A stretch of 60,051 nucleotides of DNA from Butyriboletus loyo (lineage: Eukaryota; Basidiomycota; Agaricomycetes; Boletales; Boletaceae): assembly GCA_038093515.1 (NCBI GenBank), contig JBBPSI010000155.1:1-60051 (forward strand). Reading direction: 5' to 3'. Of the stretch, positions 8,910 through 23,141 are shown piece after piece; the stretch's first letter is position 1, and every line of letters begins with the position of its first letter. A model generated the notes under the pieces. That model was not told the origin of the DNA and ran no database searches. It saw nothing but the letters and a program-made list of their open reading frames with translations. The translations under genes and the position numbers were made by a program.

Positions 8910-11900
8910 TTATGACGCTGAACTACCCGGATGAGATTGCGCAGCAATCTCTTGTTGACGTTGCCAAATAAGCTCCGCCCAAAGCGGATTCGGGGGTATG
9001 TGACCAACCAGGGCGCGAAGGACTTCCAGCCTGGACGACACGCATCAGCAAGGGTGTAGGAACCATGACGCACGACATACCATCTCGCCTTCTCCTCGTC
9101 CGAATCAGCAAAAAACAAAATCTCTTGTTCAGAAGGGAAAACGAGTCTGAAAGAACGTTCCACAGAGATCAACGAATCGTAATCGCCCCTATAGCGACCA
9201 TCAGGACTGAGCACGGCTGATCGCGCATCTTGAGTGTCCTCCACTACAATGGCTTTCTTCAGGTTGATCGTTGCCGTGGCTTTCTTGGTCACATCGTTGA
9301 ACGCAATGAGATTGGCCCCGGTCACTCTAAACATTCGTCGTCGCCACGTCTGTAAAGCCAGCGGCTTAAGATCCAAATCAAACACCGAGCGGCGGTAGTA
9401 CTCACAGTGCAATCACCGCCGTTCTGCGTCAGCATACCTTCAAAGTACGTGACTTTATGCCAGGCGACATGTCTGAGCCCACGAAGACATTCGTCCAAGC
9501 TCAAGGGCAGTTGGTTGGACACGACACCAGGAAGGGATGGTAGCCTGAACATCTGAAGAACAATCTCGCCGAGTTCCATCGTCGTGGCACCTCCCGAAAC
9601 CTCGGAACGTTGACCAATCAATGGGTACTTGATCTCTAGCAGACGGGTGTCACATCGCGCTGCGATGTCTTTAAATGAGATAAAAGCTCTTGCAAGCGTA
9701 CCGTCTTGCTTCAGGTAACGAGCGAGATTGTCCGGGAGTTTATGCGGGGGTGCAGGGGGAGGAGGTGGCGTAGCTCGTGCGGGTGGTTTTTTCGGGGATG
9801 ATGAAAGAAAACTGAACATGCCACCCTTGGGCTTCGGCGGTGGAGCCACTGGTTGGGGAGGTGGTGCAGGAGGTGGTATGAGAGCTTTAAACTGTGCAAC
9901 AATGTGAGGATCGCGTCGAATCTTCAACATGAGCGTAAACTCAAGCTTATTGTGCTCAATTCTAGACGAGAGACGCTTAGCTTGGTATGGAAGAAATGCA
10001 GAAATTGACATACAACTCAAACTCCTGGTCGATGCGCGCATCAGGAGACAACCGTGTTTCCGGTGTCGTGACAAAGTGGATGCCATTGTTTAACGTGCAC
10101 ATCAGCGCCGTGGCATGCTGCGGAATGGGAACCCTCAGGCCCTTTACACCCAGTACTAAGGAGAACGGAATGAGGAAGCGCACATGGAAAAAAAGGACAT
10201 ACTTGCCTCTAACAAAGACCTTACCGTGTGCCTTTCCTGGTTTTTCTTGAGACCGGTACTCCTTGATCTGCTTAGCATACTCGTTCTACTTCCGTTAGAG
10301 TATTTGGTAGACAATACGAACATCAAACGCACCATATCAGAAGGGCGTCTGACAGCCTTCCAAGCCTTACCACCATTTACATCGCCAGCGAAAGATGTGT
10401 GAGAGACCTGATCAGCATCTGCCGAGGCAAAAATAGCTTCATGTTCGCGGACGCGGTACTTCTGTCATTCAAGATTGCATTGAGCGAGATCATCTTTTGC
10501 ATCCGTCAAGAATAACTTACGCCCTGACGGTGCTCGGGATCAAGCCTTCGTAATTCCTTCGATATGCTGTCGGCCAAAAATTCCTCTTCAGTGTCAGAAA
10601 TTCCGATATCGAGAAGCAAATCGCGCTTCGTCAGTGTACCGGCGTCGCCAGTACTACGACTACGCCTTCGGCTCGGACGACCAGTACTCGGTGGCATTGA
10701 CGTTGGGCGGGGAGGTGTATAGTAGCCCATCGACTCCTCCTCGTCCCTCTTCCGCGCTTGCCTTCGCTTCTCCAAAATCAACTGCTCCCTTGTTTTAATG
10801 GCGTCTTTGGTCGGCGAAGCAGGTGCAGGCGCTTCGTCCACCGGGCTCTTAAACGAAGGTGCCGTATAGACAGCCGAATCTGTCGCAGCGCGCTGTATCG
10901 GTAACGGCGCGGTGCTAGCGGGCTGTTCGAAAGGCGCACTACGATAATCGTCCAGCGAGAGATCCATGTCGGTTTCCGTCTGCATGCTGTCGTCCCCAAT
11001 GTTACTGCTCGTATTGGCACTGAATTGGCCAGCTTTGATTCCCTCCGTCGCTAACTCGACTCGAACTTGGGAGCGTGCGTTTGGCTTCTTGGTGCTCGAG
11101 CCGAAACTGTCCATGAGTCGGTCCAGGGCCGACCGCATTTCCCCGAGTTGGATGGACCCCATTGAGTCTCGCGATCCCATCGCTAGACCTCCGCTAACGT
11201 CGAAACCTCTCTTGTGCATATCAAAGCTTGTCTGCGGGCGTGCTGGTGTAGGCCGAGGTTGAAGCAGCTCCGTGGTTGATGAGTTAGTAGGTGGCAACTT
11301 ACCATCTGCGGCAGCAGATAGTATATCACCATCGATGGTATCATCTTCATTATGCTTGCTATTTTCCTGTTCGTCGACATTGACGGTCGCAGAGTTCATC
11401 GTGCGCTTCTCAGCGGTCTCGATGATCGCAAACTCAGCGCTGATATCAATAATGCCAGACATCATGTCCGATCCTCCGCCGTCTGGAACCACAATGCTCT
11501 GCTCATGGAGAATCTTTTCATCCACTCTCTCGACTGCAGGTGGCTCCGCAGGGGGTGCAGGGGAACCAGGGGCAGGTGATCCCAATGGGCTTTCCATACT
11601 TCTTTTCTGCATCAACCTCATCTGAACATCTTCTCTACTGATTCTTGTCCTTGGCATGCGCTCGCTTTGCAGCTCTTGAGCGCTTGCAGTGTCGCGTAGA
11701 GGAGACCCCGTCCGCACGGATGGAGATGCGGACCTGAGGGCCGGTGAGCCGGAGAGTCTGGAGAGAACAAGAGGGGAATCTGATCGTCGGCGCATGTTCA
11801 AGCCTGTAGGCGAACCCGAACTACGCTGAAGCGTCACCCCTGATGGAGAGGCTGGGCGCGATGCGACGCTGCCAATGGGGGTAGGGACAGGGGACATGCG

Positions 11901-13741
11901 TGACTGTGATGGATTATGAGGTGGCGGACTGCCTTCCCTCTGCACAGCCTGATCGGCGGCGGAGACATTGGATGAACCAGACGTGACAAAAGAAAGAGGA
12001 GGGGTAGTAGGGGGAGGAGTACTCGTTGAGAACGACGCGGTACGTGGGATAAGGTCAGACAATCTGGGGACATCACTCTTGTTGTCGGATTGTAGCGGAT
12101 TAAAGACCTTTCGAAGTTCGGCTTCCAGATCCAGGTTGGACAATGACACCTCCGACTGACCGATAGACAAGTTGACGGGGTCTAATGGGTCGTCGAATGA
12201 AGTAAAGGACAGCTCCTCAGCGTCTTCCTTCGCGTCTGATGCGGAGAAAGGGTCGGCAGTAGATAAATCTACATCGTGCATTATTAGCGTCAAAACTAGA
12301 AGAGGAATGACCCAAACCCACCACTATGACTATTCTTGAGCGAGCTCTCATTTCCGGGCGGCTGCAATTCAAACCGCGGGATGAGCGAATCCCGATTGGA
12401 GTGCTCGTTCCGCACAGGTTTCTTCGCTGGGCTCGGTGACGGTGGCATCATATTGACATCTGTCTCAACTTCATCCATTTGTTGGTCTTGGCGCGCACGT
12501 TCAACATGCGTCGACCTCCCAAGTGGAATCTCTGAGCCAGAGGATATGTCCATCGAGGATTCTGCTGTTCGAGGAGGCGTCGAAGGAGAGCCCTGTACGG
12601 AATGCTCAGAATCGTGGAAGGGGAAGCCTAGGTCAGACATAGCAGGAGACGATACACTGGCTCGGCGCCGTGCGCGCTCTGCGTGATGAGTGCGTCCGTA
12701 CGGAACCCCGTCCTCGGCTTCCATGTCAACAGGCAGAGGGGAATGGCGACTAGGGGTCGAAGGCCAGCCTAGTCCTGCGAGAGAAGTAGATTGCAACATG
12801 TTGTCGACGATACCAGTGATGCTTTGGTCTGCATCACCAAGCTGAGCACTCTCAAAACTACACTGTTCTCCACCATCACCGCCCACGGCGTTATCGTGAC
12901 CCTGTTGGTGATGAGTCTCTAATTCGACTGCCTGATCGGGTTCACCGTAATCATCCTCGTCAGATGAAAAGAAGGGTTTTTCTTCTTCTTCCTCGTCTCG
13001 ATCAAACTCCAAGACGTCGCAACGTTCATCAAACGTTACTGTTTTCCGTCTCCGTCGTTTACCATCCAACGAGGGCTGATCTGCGGCCCGGGGCCCGTGA
13101 AGTCGTTTTGAAACGAGCGAGGGGCGCGATGGAGTAATTGGACGGGAAGGGGGTGCCGAAGGGGGAGGTGATGGTGGCGCGGGTGTAAACGTCGCTTTGG
13201 GAGGCACGGGCGGTGGCTGCTCTTCTTCGGCGCTGACCACGCGTTTGAAGGGGCTCTTCGTGACGGGCTCTTTCTCAATGAGACCTTGATAAGCTTTGGA
13301 CTGGCGCCTTTCGCGCTTGAATGCCAAGGGTCTCTCGTTCTCAGCTTGTTCATGCATAGAATCGGGGCGAGGCCGTTTCTCGCCGCTAACTCGACGAGTG
13401 CCTTGCTGAATGGGGGAGGGATCGCTAGGTGTAGAGGTAGAGGGTTTGGATGGAGCGGGAAGAGCGGAAGATTGAGTTTTGAACGGTGATTTTGACACGA
13501 GATTGCTGTTTCTGACGTGCTTGTAACTGGATGAAGATCGTCGCGCAACTAGAGGAAAGGAGGGTTTTCCTTCGCGCTTTGCAATCCTGAGTGGTGTCGT
13601 CCCCGAATTTGAGCTCGGCGACGACGATTTGCCCCATCCTTTGGCTGAGTCGCGACGAATCGATGACTGAACTGGGTCGGGAGAGTTTGAAAGCAGTCTA
13701 TCCCTTAACGGGGGCGCTGCCGATGATCGCTGTGCGCTCAT
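8910..13741 (-). CDS. BUD4: Bud4/anillin-like septation protein with C-terminal PH domain, left copy
   Basis: Same gene as 46311-51142, read on the minus strand, with eight exons and 1487 aa. The N-terminal two thirds are disordered and rich in Ser/Pro. The C-terminal part has a Bud4/anillin-homology region (VLGVKGLRVPIP ... FVTTPETRL ... HNKLEFTLMLKIRRDP) and a PH domain starting TWRRRMFRVTGANLIAFND. In yeasts, relatives organise septins and the contractile ring at the bud neck or septum. I found no coding difference from the right copy. The start is the Met of MSAQRSSAAPP; a longer in-frame extension upstream has promoter-like composition. Confidence 0.8.
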
Positions 13742-14367
13742 AAGAGCCCTTCTGGAGCGTGTTACACGATGGTGTCGCTGTCGTTGCTGTCGTTGCTGTC
13801 GTAGGTCTCGTCGCGTTCGCGTTGATCGCGAGCAGTTGGGGTAAAGAAAGAACAACGACGACCGTGGGAATCCTCGCCAACGCGCTGACCACGTGACCGC
13901 GAAAACCGCCAAACATGACTAAACACCCGCTCGTTATGGCACTTTGTCGCGCTCATATGCCAGTTTATTATTATCAGCTTTGTGCTATCAGCCGTACTAA
14001 TCTGCTGCTGCGTCCTGAAGGTCTGAACGTGCATCATGATTGCAACTAGTTCCATTCGAAGGTCATATGCTGAGCCTGCGATGATTATTCCTTGACAAAT
14101 TTCTGTGCATCATCTTGTGACACACTTCGTGGGCCTGTCTTTCTCTTCGTTTCATAATCCCAATTAGCTGAGGTGCCTCTGCGAGGGTGATTTCCTATTC
14201 CCGGGATGCGGAGCTTGCTTGAGGAACCGATGCTTGATCGTGCCCTCGTATGAAAATCTACTTGGACGGTGACATGAGGTGTCGCATCCTAGACGGGTAG
14301 TAGAAGTAGCATGAAGGACGGACCCATCAAGCAGAGCCATCGGGTGGCTACATCGCTCAAATATCAG
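13742..14367. other. Upstream region of the Bud4-like gene, left
   Basis: Intergenic region between the divergent Bud4-like gene and tRNA-Gly. It contains three tandem copies of a 9-bp unit (GACAGCAAC on the gene strand) near 13773-13802, just 5' of the chosen start. No other gene recognised. The mirror is 45685-46310. Confidence 0.5.
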
Positions 14368-14438
14368 GCATTAATGGGGTAGTGGTAACCTGGGTCGTTG
14401 CCATCGACCCGCCGGGGGTTCGATTCCCCCTTAATGCA
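14368..14438 (+). tRNA. tRNA-Gly (GCC), left
   Basis: Seven-bp acceptor stem GCATTAA/TTAATGC with discriminator A; D arm around GGGGTAGTGGTAACC; anticodon stem GGTCG/CGACC with loop TTGCCAT giving anticodon GCC; T arm GGGGG-TTCGATT-CCCCC. No intron. A T7 run at 14445-14451 is the likely Pol III terminator. Confidence 0.96.
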
Positions 14439-14444
14439 GTGGAG

Positions 14445-14451
14445 TTTTTTT
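14445..14451 (+). terminator. Pol III terminator of tRNA-Gly, left
   Basis: TTTTTTT seven bases after the tRNA 3' end. The mirror is 45601-45607 on the minus strand. Confidence 0.75.
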
Positions 14452-14733
14452 ATATGACGCGAAGAATACCATACTTGAGCTCGTTTGGCGTGAAGATGAG
14501 AGAGAATTCCAGTGGGCATCTACGAGGGGACAGGGCCGGGAGACTTATATATGCGAAGGACAATGAGAAGATTCCTGGGACGAGTGGGATGATCGAGTGG
14601 AGAAGTGGAGGCATCAAAGCACATCTTTGATAAACGATGTGGAAACTTCTACCGAGCACCTGTGGAATCCAAGATATTTGGTAAATCCCTACAACTATTA
14701 TACATACATGGTACAAAACACGATCGTCGATAA

Positions 14734-15435
14734 CTATGCACCTAATCTCGCTTTCAGATCGTTAATTGTATCGATGATGCCCACTCCCGCAGCCCTAAGG
14801 ACGTCCCATTCCTTCCCGTCCGTCGAAACGCTCCTCACCCCTTCCCTGACCACCCACGTCTTCCAAGCGTCGAACTTGGCCGCGTCGATGGCAGACTCTT
14901 TGACACAATAATCCCCGGCCACACCAACAATGTACAGGTCCGTCACACCCTTCTCCTTGAGCAACGCCTCGAGGTTCGAAACCAATAACCCCCAGGGATC
15001 CTTGAACGCAGAATAACATTCTACGCCCGGATCCATTCCCTTCAAGATGATCGCATCGAACTGGTCTTCGCGCAGAGGCTCGACGAGCTGCGCGCCGGGC
15101 GTAGCCTGGACACAGTGGTCCGGCCACAACACCTGCTCCAGACCCCGCTGTGCGATCGATTTCACGTCTTGACCTTTGGCTATAACGAGATGTTCCGGTG
15201 GGTAAATGATCGTTAGCCCGAAAGGGGCCTTGCCTGGGTGAGCGGAGGCAAACGAGATGTGGCCAGATGGATGGCAGTCTTTAGAGGCGTATCGGGCATG
15301 GAACGGAAGCTTGATGATCTCCTTGACGGGGTCGATAACCGATGGACCATCTGGGACGGCCAGGCTTCCAGTAATGAAGTCCACCTGCATGTCTATGACT
15401 AACAGTGCGTTTACTGGACTCGGAGTCTTTGCCAT
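14734..15435 (-). CDS. PNC1: Nicotinamidase (isochorismatase fold), left copy
   Basis: Intronless 233-aa protein, identical to the right copy. It converts nicotinamide to nicotinate in NAD+ salvage. Family marks: NALLVIDMQVDF with the catalytic Asp, metal-site DCHPSGH, ILKGMDPGVECYSAF with the catalytic Lys, and GVAGDYCV with the nucleophilic Cys. The ATG of MAKTPSP fits the usual family start; five codons upstream are open but begin with GTG. Confidence 0.92.
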   Translation of the reverse strand: MAKTPSPVNALLVIDMQVDFITGSLAVPDGPSVIDPVKEIIKLPFHARYASKDCHPSGHISFASAHPGKAPFGLTIIYPPEHLVIAKGQDVKSIAQRGLEQVLWPDHCVQATPGAQLVEPLREDQFDAIILKGMDPGVECYSAFKDPWGLLVSNLEALLKEKGVTDLYIVGVAGDYCVKESAIDAAKFDAWKTWVVREGVRSVSTDGKEWDVLRAAGVGIIDTINDLKARLGA

Positions 15436-16299
15436 GTCTGTCCGAGACACTTCTTGTGAGATGGCATGTGTGATGTCAGACCATGTCGTACCTGTTCAAT
15501 AGAAGTTCGGCCGCGCTGAGTAAATGGCAAGCGTCGCGAGAATAGCAGAGATCGAGAGGGCGCTAATAGTACAAGGGACCTGTGGCTGCCTTTCCTTTTC
15601 GAAAGATACGGCGATCAGATTGTTGGCCATCTACATCAACAATGGGCTGCTGCTTATACGAGTTGGAACCCAAGTGTTTTGGACGGGTTGGTCCCTCATC
15701 TTATTCTTGGGCAAAATGATAGAATCAGTGGATCGATCCAAAATATTCGTGAGAGCTGCGGTCGCCGATGGGATCGCCGTGTGGCTTACTTGACTTATAT
15801 CGTATTCCTGCGCCATCGACCGGGTTCATCCCGGCCACGTAGTACGTCAATTTTACCTCCACCTTTGAGAACATATTTCTAATCCGGCAGCTCCAAAATA
15901 TGCATAACCGAGGAAGTGCGGTTACCGACATCATAAATCTCATAGAACGGTCTACGTTTTGCGTCCATCCAATGCTTTGAACCGCTCGAGACACTCAACG
16001 ATCTTAGTAATGCACCGGTGAAGGGGGTACTACCCACACTGAAACGTCTCGCGTGGTCAAGCCTCGCCTCGAAGCATCGATTTCTAAAGTAGTTGGGTCT
16101 TGCCGACGAAACACCGCCTCAGATCTTATGAACGCTAGGTGGGTATTACGTTGACGATACCAAGTACCTCGATTCATTCTACATATCAAACGGAAGCATA
16201 ATCTCGTGGGCGCTGGGACGAACGTGACCTCCTCCCCTTTATCATATACACGTGCAAACCTTTGTTGATTCACCCTACCACTGACTTGGGACAGTTGGA
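15436..16299. other. Intergenic stretch with a degenerate gene relic, left
   Basis: No intact gene. The part at about 15940-16130 resembles the spacer sequence at about 23650-23880, with a shared block GAAACGTCTCGCGTGGTCAAGCC. On the minus strand both have stop-interrupted coding similarity (RGLTTRDVSVW here, GGLTTRDVSTW there, preceded by an ECLE segment). This looks like two decayed copies of one unknown gene. The mirror is 43753-44616. Confidence 0.45.
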
Positions 16300-18436
<2,137 letters not shown>

Positions 18437-18873
18437 TGATGGGGGCCGCGACAGGTAGGTGAAACTGAGGTAGCCACTCAAAATTTAGGGCTCTGATTAT
18501 CTGTCCACAACCCTGACTCGGATGGGTCGGAGGAATCGCAACGAATCGACTTATTTAACGGGGCGCCAAGCTTCAAAGTCACCTGAACTTGACAGGTGGT
18601 CTGGACGGGGTTCAAGAATTTGCGGCCATCAAAAGGAAGCTCATCTTGGCTCTGGGGTTCAAGTGGGGTTAAAGAGGTTATGTAGATATTTCTAGTCTCC
18701 AACTACCGGACCTCCCACGCAGCAGCATTAGTAAAGGTCACAACGCGGAGCTGATCGGAACTGACCTGCCTTGGTTGAAATGACGGTGAACTCCATCCAC
18801 ATCTTGGATTTGGTCGTTTTAAAATAACAACCGCATTTACCCCCAATACCATGGTCGACAGTGGTCAAGGACG
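18437..18873. other. Upstream region of the carboxylesterase, left
   Basis: Between the carboxylesterase 5' end and the halogenase relic. Only short overlapping open stretches, none recognisable. The mirror is 41179-41615. Confidence 0.35.
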
Positions 18874-19135
18874 ATGTTACTTGCTGAAGCTATCAGGATG
18901 TTTATCCCACGCGCCATAGTCCCAATGATGCTGCAGCCTCACCACGTAGCCGCCAATCTCCTCCGCTTCTAGATGTTGACGAGATACTCTCGATGTGCCA
19001 GCCCGCATCTCAACGCACGTGCACGCTGTTCTGGGGTTGTTGGGTGAAAGAATTTGCTGCAAAAAAGTTCCTGTTCAGATAACCGCGTGCCCAATGTCGG
19101 ACGCTCCCTGGACGACTAGGAAGAACCCGATCAGT
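18874..19135 (-). pseudogene. Relic of a flavin-dependent halogenase 3' end, left
   Basis: Mirror of the right relic at 40917-41178. It is similar to the last exon of the intact spacer halogenase but frame-shifted, with internal deletions. Confidence 0.85.
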
Positions 19136-19926
19136 GGCCGATTGATGGCCATTCTCGTTTACTCGCCGAAGACGTACTCCGAGCTGCGTGTGATCCTGCG
19201 CACGAGCGTCGAGGCAATGCGGTCACTTCTCGAGGCCTACGAGGGTGAACTGCGAACTACCTCCAACGGAATGCTATAGGTCACTGTGTACGAAGTTCGA
19301 ACGGCTGCAGGCATCTCTCGAAAATCTCCACCCAGAATCGCGATGCAACCCTCAGCGTTCATCAACGCAGATGTCATGAACACAGCCGGCTTTGAAGATC
19401 CGTGGACATTATGCACAAGGCGAGCACAAGATGGAGCAGTCACTTGTTGTCTCATGCTGACTGGCGTCTAGTCTATTTGCAAAACACGGTGCTCAGAGAG
19501 CTTCTACCCCGGCATGGTATCATGTTTCTGCCACTCGATGCACCGTGGGCCGAAGATACTCGGGCTCGCGGAGATGGATGCAGGGGTTCTGATGGTGCCG
19601 CTATAGACGTCGATTTCGAACGGGCGGCGGCCATTGGAGAGGCATTCTGGATCATGTTCTTAGGTATCTGGAATGATATTTGTGTTACCCGTCATGCACG
19701 TCTGCTTCATCCTGCGAGATGCGATGATACATTTTGAAGTGACACAGACAACGTCATATGCACGTAGAGCGAATGAAATTCACTAACAGTACTGCGAACA
19801 GGGAAGATCGTCCACATAAACTCAACAAATCGCACCTAATCATGATGCATTACAAAACCATCAATGCCAGGACATCATATTACACAAAATCGGACAAAAA
19901 ACAAAAAGTAACTGACATCCACGAGC
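19136..19926. other. Stretch without a recognised gene, left
   Basis: Holds a plus-strand open frame at 19402-19737 (111 aa; contains DFERAAAIGEAFWIMFLGIW) with no recognised domain and no supporting splice pattern. It may be a relic. Otherwise nothing is seen. The mirror is 40126-40916. Confidence 0.3.
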
Positions 19927-21110
19927 TCAAATGCCGATATATACGAAAACGATCCGCTTTTCCAACGGCACTTTCTCAGCTGACTCTATCAGTGCGATGT
20001 TTAACGCGGCTGCCGCATGCTCAAAATCAATCACTGGACGTCTGAACATCTCCCTGTAAAACCGAGTGACCACCTCGTGCGCGATCGGATTGTCTACCTA
20101 CATCGTCCCAATCACCCCATTGGACCCAGCAAACTGCATCCCAGCCGCAAGGTGAGGGGCCTCGTCCGGAGTGGGCTTGTCCCCCACCGTCATGTGGCAC
20201 GCGGACAAGAAAGCGAACTCGGAATGCGTGTAGCGTTCCTGGGTGGTGCGCGTGAGCCTGGGCGGCCCGTCTCCCATCGCAAACCACAATTCGAACGGTT
20301 TTGTGGCGTGCTGTGAGCCATGGCAGGCGAGATGGACCCAACGGTGGTCTCGGAATGCCTGGACGGCGCCTTCGATGGTGGCTGCATCGCCCATGACGGT
20401 CTCGAATGTCATGTCTGGGGGCATGCTAGTCTCCTCTTGATTTCGTGCTTCACATCTGGTAGTTCGCGTAATTCTAGGTCTTCACTTGGCCGCGCCTGAC
20501 CCACGGATGCGAACGAGATCAAGCTCACGACTCCAGATGCGTCAGGGTGTGTTTTCTGAGAACGAGCACGCTCGTGCGCACGAATGAGAGCCGAGAGAGA
20601 GGGAGCGTATGAAGGGACGTAGATATCCATGACATTTTTCTCGCTCTTTTGATACGGACCTGCAGCATGGAGCGAGAGGATAGTAAGCTTGGACACCGGA
20701 CACCACCAGATTCGGGAGCCCGTAGGGAGCCGAACGTCGTTTTGGAGAACCGTGATGATTTCTTCGACGACGGTCGTCCACAACTCACGCAACCATTTCT
20801 TGAGCCAGCGCTCTCTGTTTATCCCGTACGCATGTGGGTCCTGGATAAGTTCAGAGAATTGCGAACATAGTCGAGCTACATCGGCGAGCGAGCAATCTAG
20901 GGGAACGCGAACAGGTGGCTGAGCGTGGAGCACGATCAAAGCGTCGCAGGTGTATTCGCTCGCATTCAGGATGATCACCGGTCCACATTCCGCGGCTTGT
21001 TGGAGATCCTCGAAACGTGGGGGCAGGAGGAATCGTGAAAACCCATCCTGGTGCCGAATTTCGTCCACCACAGATTGCCACTCGTCGTGAATTCGCCAGT
21101 ATGGATCCAT
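19927..21110 (-). pseudogene. CHAT-domain protein, broken, left
   Basis: Mirror of 38942-40125 with the same frame change and the same in-frame stop (20098-20100). The lesions therefore precede the arm duplication. Confidence 0.8.
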
Positions 21111-21282
21111 CCCTTTTCTTCCACTCCCTTCAGCATACTGCCTGAGGTTTGCACTTAATCGCGTGAATTTGTTCCCAAGCTCGCGCTCCTTAACGCTAAT
21201 ATACGATCATGTCCCACATATATCGTCCATCGGCGTACTTGGGCACCCCCGCGATTATACCCATCATGCATTTTGGAAGCTT

Positions 21283-22713
21283 CTAATTTGTGTTAGAATC
21301 TGTGTAGATCGTCTTAGCGATTCCAAAGCGTTGACCACTGGTATCAAAGATACTGTAGAAGCGTTCGCTATGCGCCGACGATGTGAGCACCAAAACTAGT
21401 GGATGCGAAACAAGACCATACAGGAAGCAATACCCATTAACGAAGTCAAACCCAACCCCATCCGAGATTCCAATGTCGTTGACGACCAAGTATATTGAAC
21501 CGGAGTTCCCGCCAGCGACACTATTTAACGACCGGGGCCAGATCTGTGCATTCGGAACGAGGTCATAAGAAGTATCTCCGATATTGAATGACAACGTCTG
21601 CAGCCTGGCATACTGAGAGGGAGTAATCGTCAGGAGGCCAGTGGTGGAGTCCAGGGTTGCACCTGTCAGGGATTGGTATCGTCGAAACGCATCTGCAGGG
21701 TTCCGAGAGGTGCGAACTGTCAGCATTTGGATACTCCCCAACACATCACTCACCCGTGGCGATGAGAATCAAGGTGGTGCCCGTATCGACGATACCAGCG
21801 GTCAAAGACAGAACAGTGGTGCCGCCATAAGAGATCGACTGGTCGATACCCCAGAATTTTGACGCAGGGTAGGTCGTCGTGAGTGGAACATACTTCACTG
21901 AGCTTGTCGTCACCGAGTTGTCATGGCCACCAAACATGAGCTCCCCGTTACTGTGGTACTCGGAAGCTGGGGTAAAAAATACGCCTAGTACTTCCTGTGA
22001 TATCGTTCTTTGGGCGTACAGATTGTCTGTGACAGTTGGGACTTCGAGTGCGTTGCTCACGGTACCCATGGTTAAGTCAATGGGGCCGAGACCAAGAATA
22101 CCGTCAAAACCACTGATGCCGTTGGTCCAATTAGCAACACCGATGGATTGCTGGTGGATCACCAAGTCGGGGGTGAATGCGATGGTATCGAGCCACTCCT
22201 CTCCAAAGAACGCCCCAGAACCATAGGAGACAAACTATAATACTATGAGAATTGACATCCGGAATAACCAAGAAGACAGCCACATACGACAATACTCCCA
22301 GTGTTTACACTAGAGTTGGTGGGAGCGTATCGTTCACTTGCCCCGACCCAGGTATTAGAACTTCCGGTATCGATCAGAAGGGTGTCTATAATGGTTCAGC
22401 ATTGGAAGAAATGATTGGTAACAAACGTACGATATGTAGGAGGGGTGCCAACGCCGACCTCGGCTGTGTAGAACACAGCGGCATTCGTGACGCTGACTGA
22501 CCTCCTACTGGCACTGCGTTCGCTGAGGCGAGGGAGATCTTTCAAGGCCTGTGCGCGAGCTCGGTCCTTCTCAACAATGTTGCTGAAGCCGGCAGTATTG
22601 AATTTCGTGGAGAATTTGAGAACTGTTTTGCCGGTATCACGGCTCAGAGAGCTCAGTGCATGCACGACACCTAAGACCAGGAGCAAGAAAAACAAAAGGT
22701 TCTTAGAGAACAT
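21283..22713 (-). CDS. Secreted aspartic protease (A1, polyporopepsin-like), left copy
   Basis: Mirror of 37339-38769, with five exons and 405 aa. One missense difference: base 21656 makes Thr in GATLDSTTG here, Ile in the right copy. Both active-site Asp motifs are intact. Confidence 0.9.
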
Positions 22714-22941
22714 CTGAGCCTGAAGGATCCGCCACTGACGAGGGTACGCTAACAGCAACCACCATCAGAAGCCGTTTAAAGTTTTGTGAACGCACTGTCT
22801 CCGAGTTGAAGCATATAGTAACGTTTCGGGAGCCTAACTTTGAACTCGGAACCGAATATGAGCAGAACAAAAGGCCACATACCGTTTATAGTGACTATTT
22901 CAGCGCTTAGTATCTCCCAAAAACTATTGTCTGCGAGTCCA

Positions 22942-23141
22942 TCTTCAGCCTCTCTCAAGGAACGATATCCGAGGACGTACACGGAATCTACCATCTCTCG
23001 GCATAAGGAACATCGGAAGCTCACTTTTTCCGGCTTTGATACTCTGTCCATCTATGTTCCTCACAACGACCTCCCCTGTGTCGAGCTACTAGGGTATCGA
23101 CGAATCGTTCGATCAGGGTAGCAACATGATCCTGTTGCCGA
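22942..23141 (+). pseudogene. Truncated aspartic-protease pseudogene at the left arm edge
   Basis: Same decayed sequence as 36911-37110 on the other strand (RKLTFSGFDTLSIYVP...). It is cut at the arm/spacer border just before the second active-site region; the spacer sequence beyond is unrelated. Confidence 0.75.

Noticed and set aside
13742..13912. Upstream extension of the Bud4-like ORF (MAVFAVTW...)
   Set aside because: Basic low-complexity sequence made by a 9-bp tandem repeat; the next Met (MSAQRSS) begins sequence typical of the protein.
14382..14630. 82-aa ORF overlapping tRNA-Gly
   Set aside because: Its start lies inside the tRNA and the translation shows no features.
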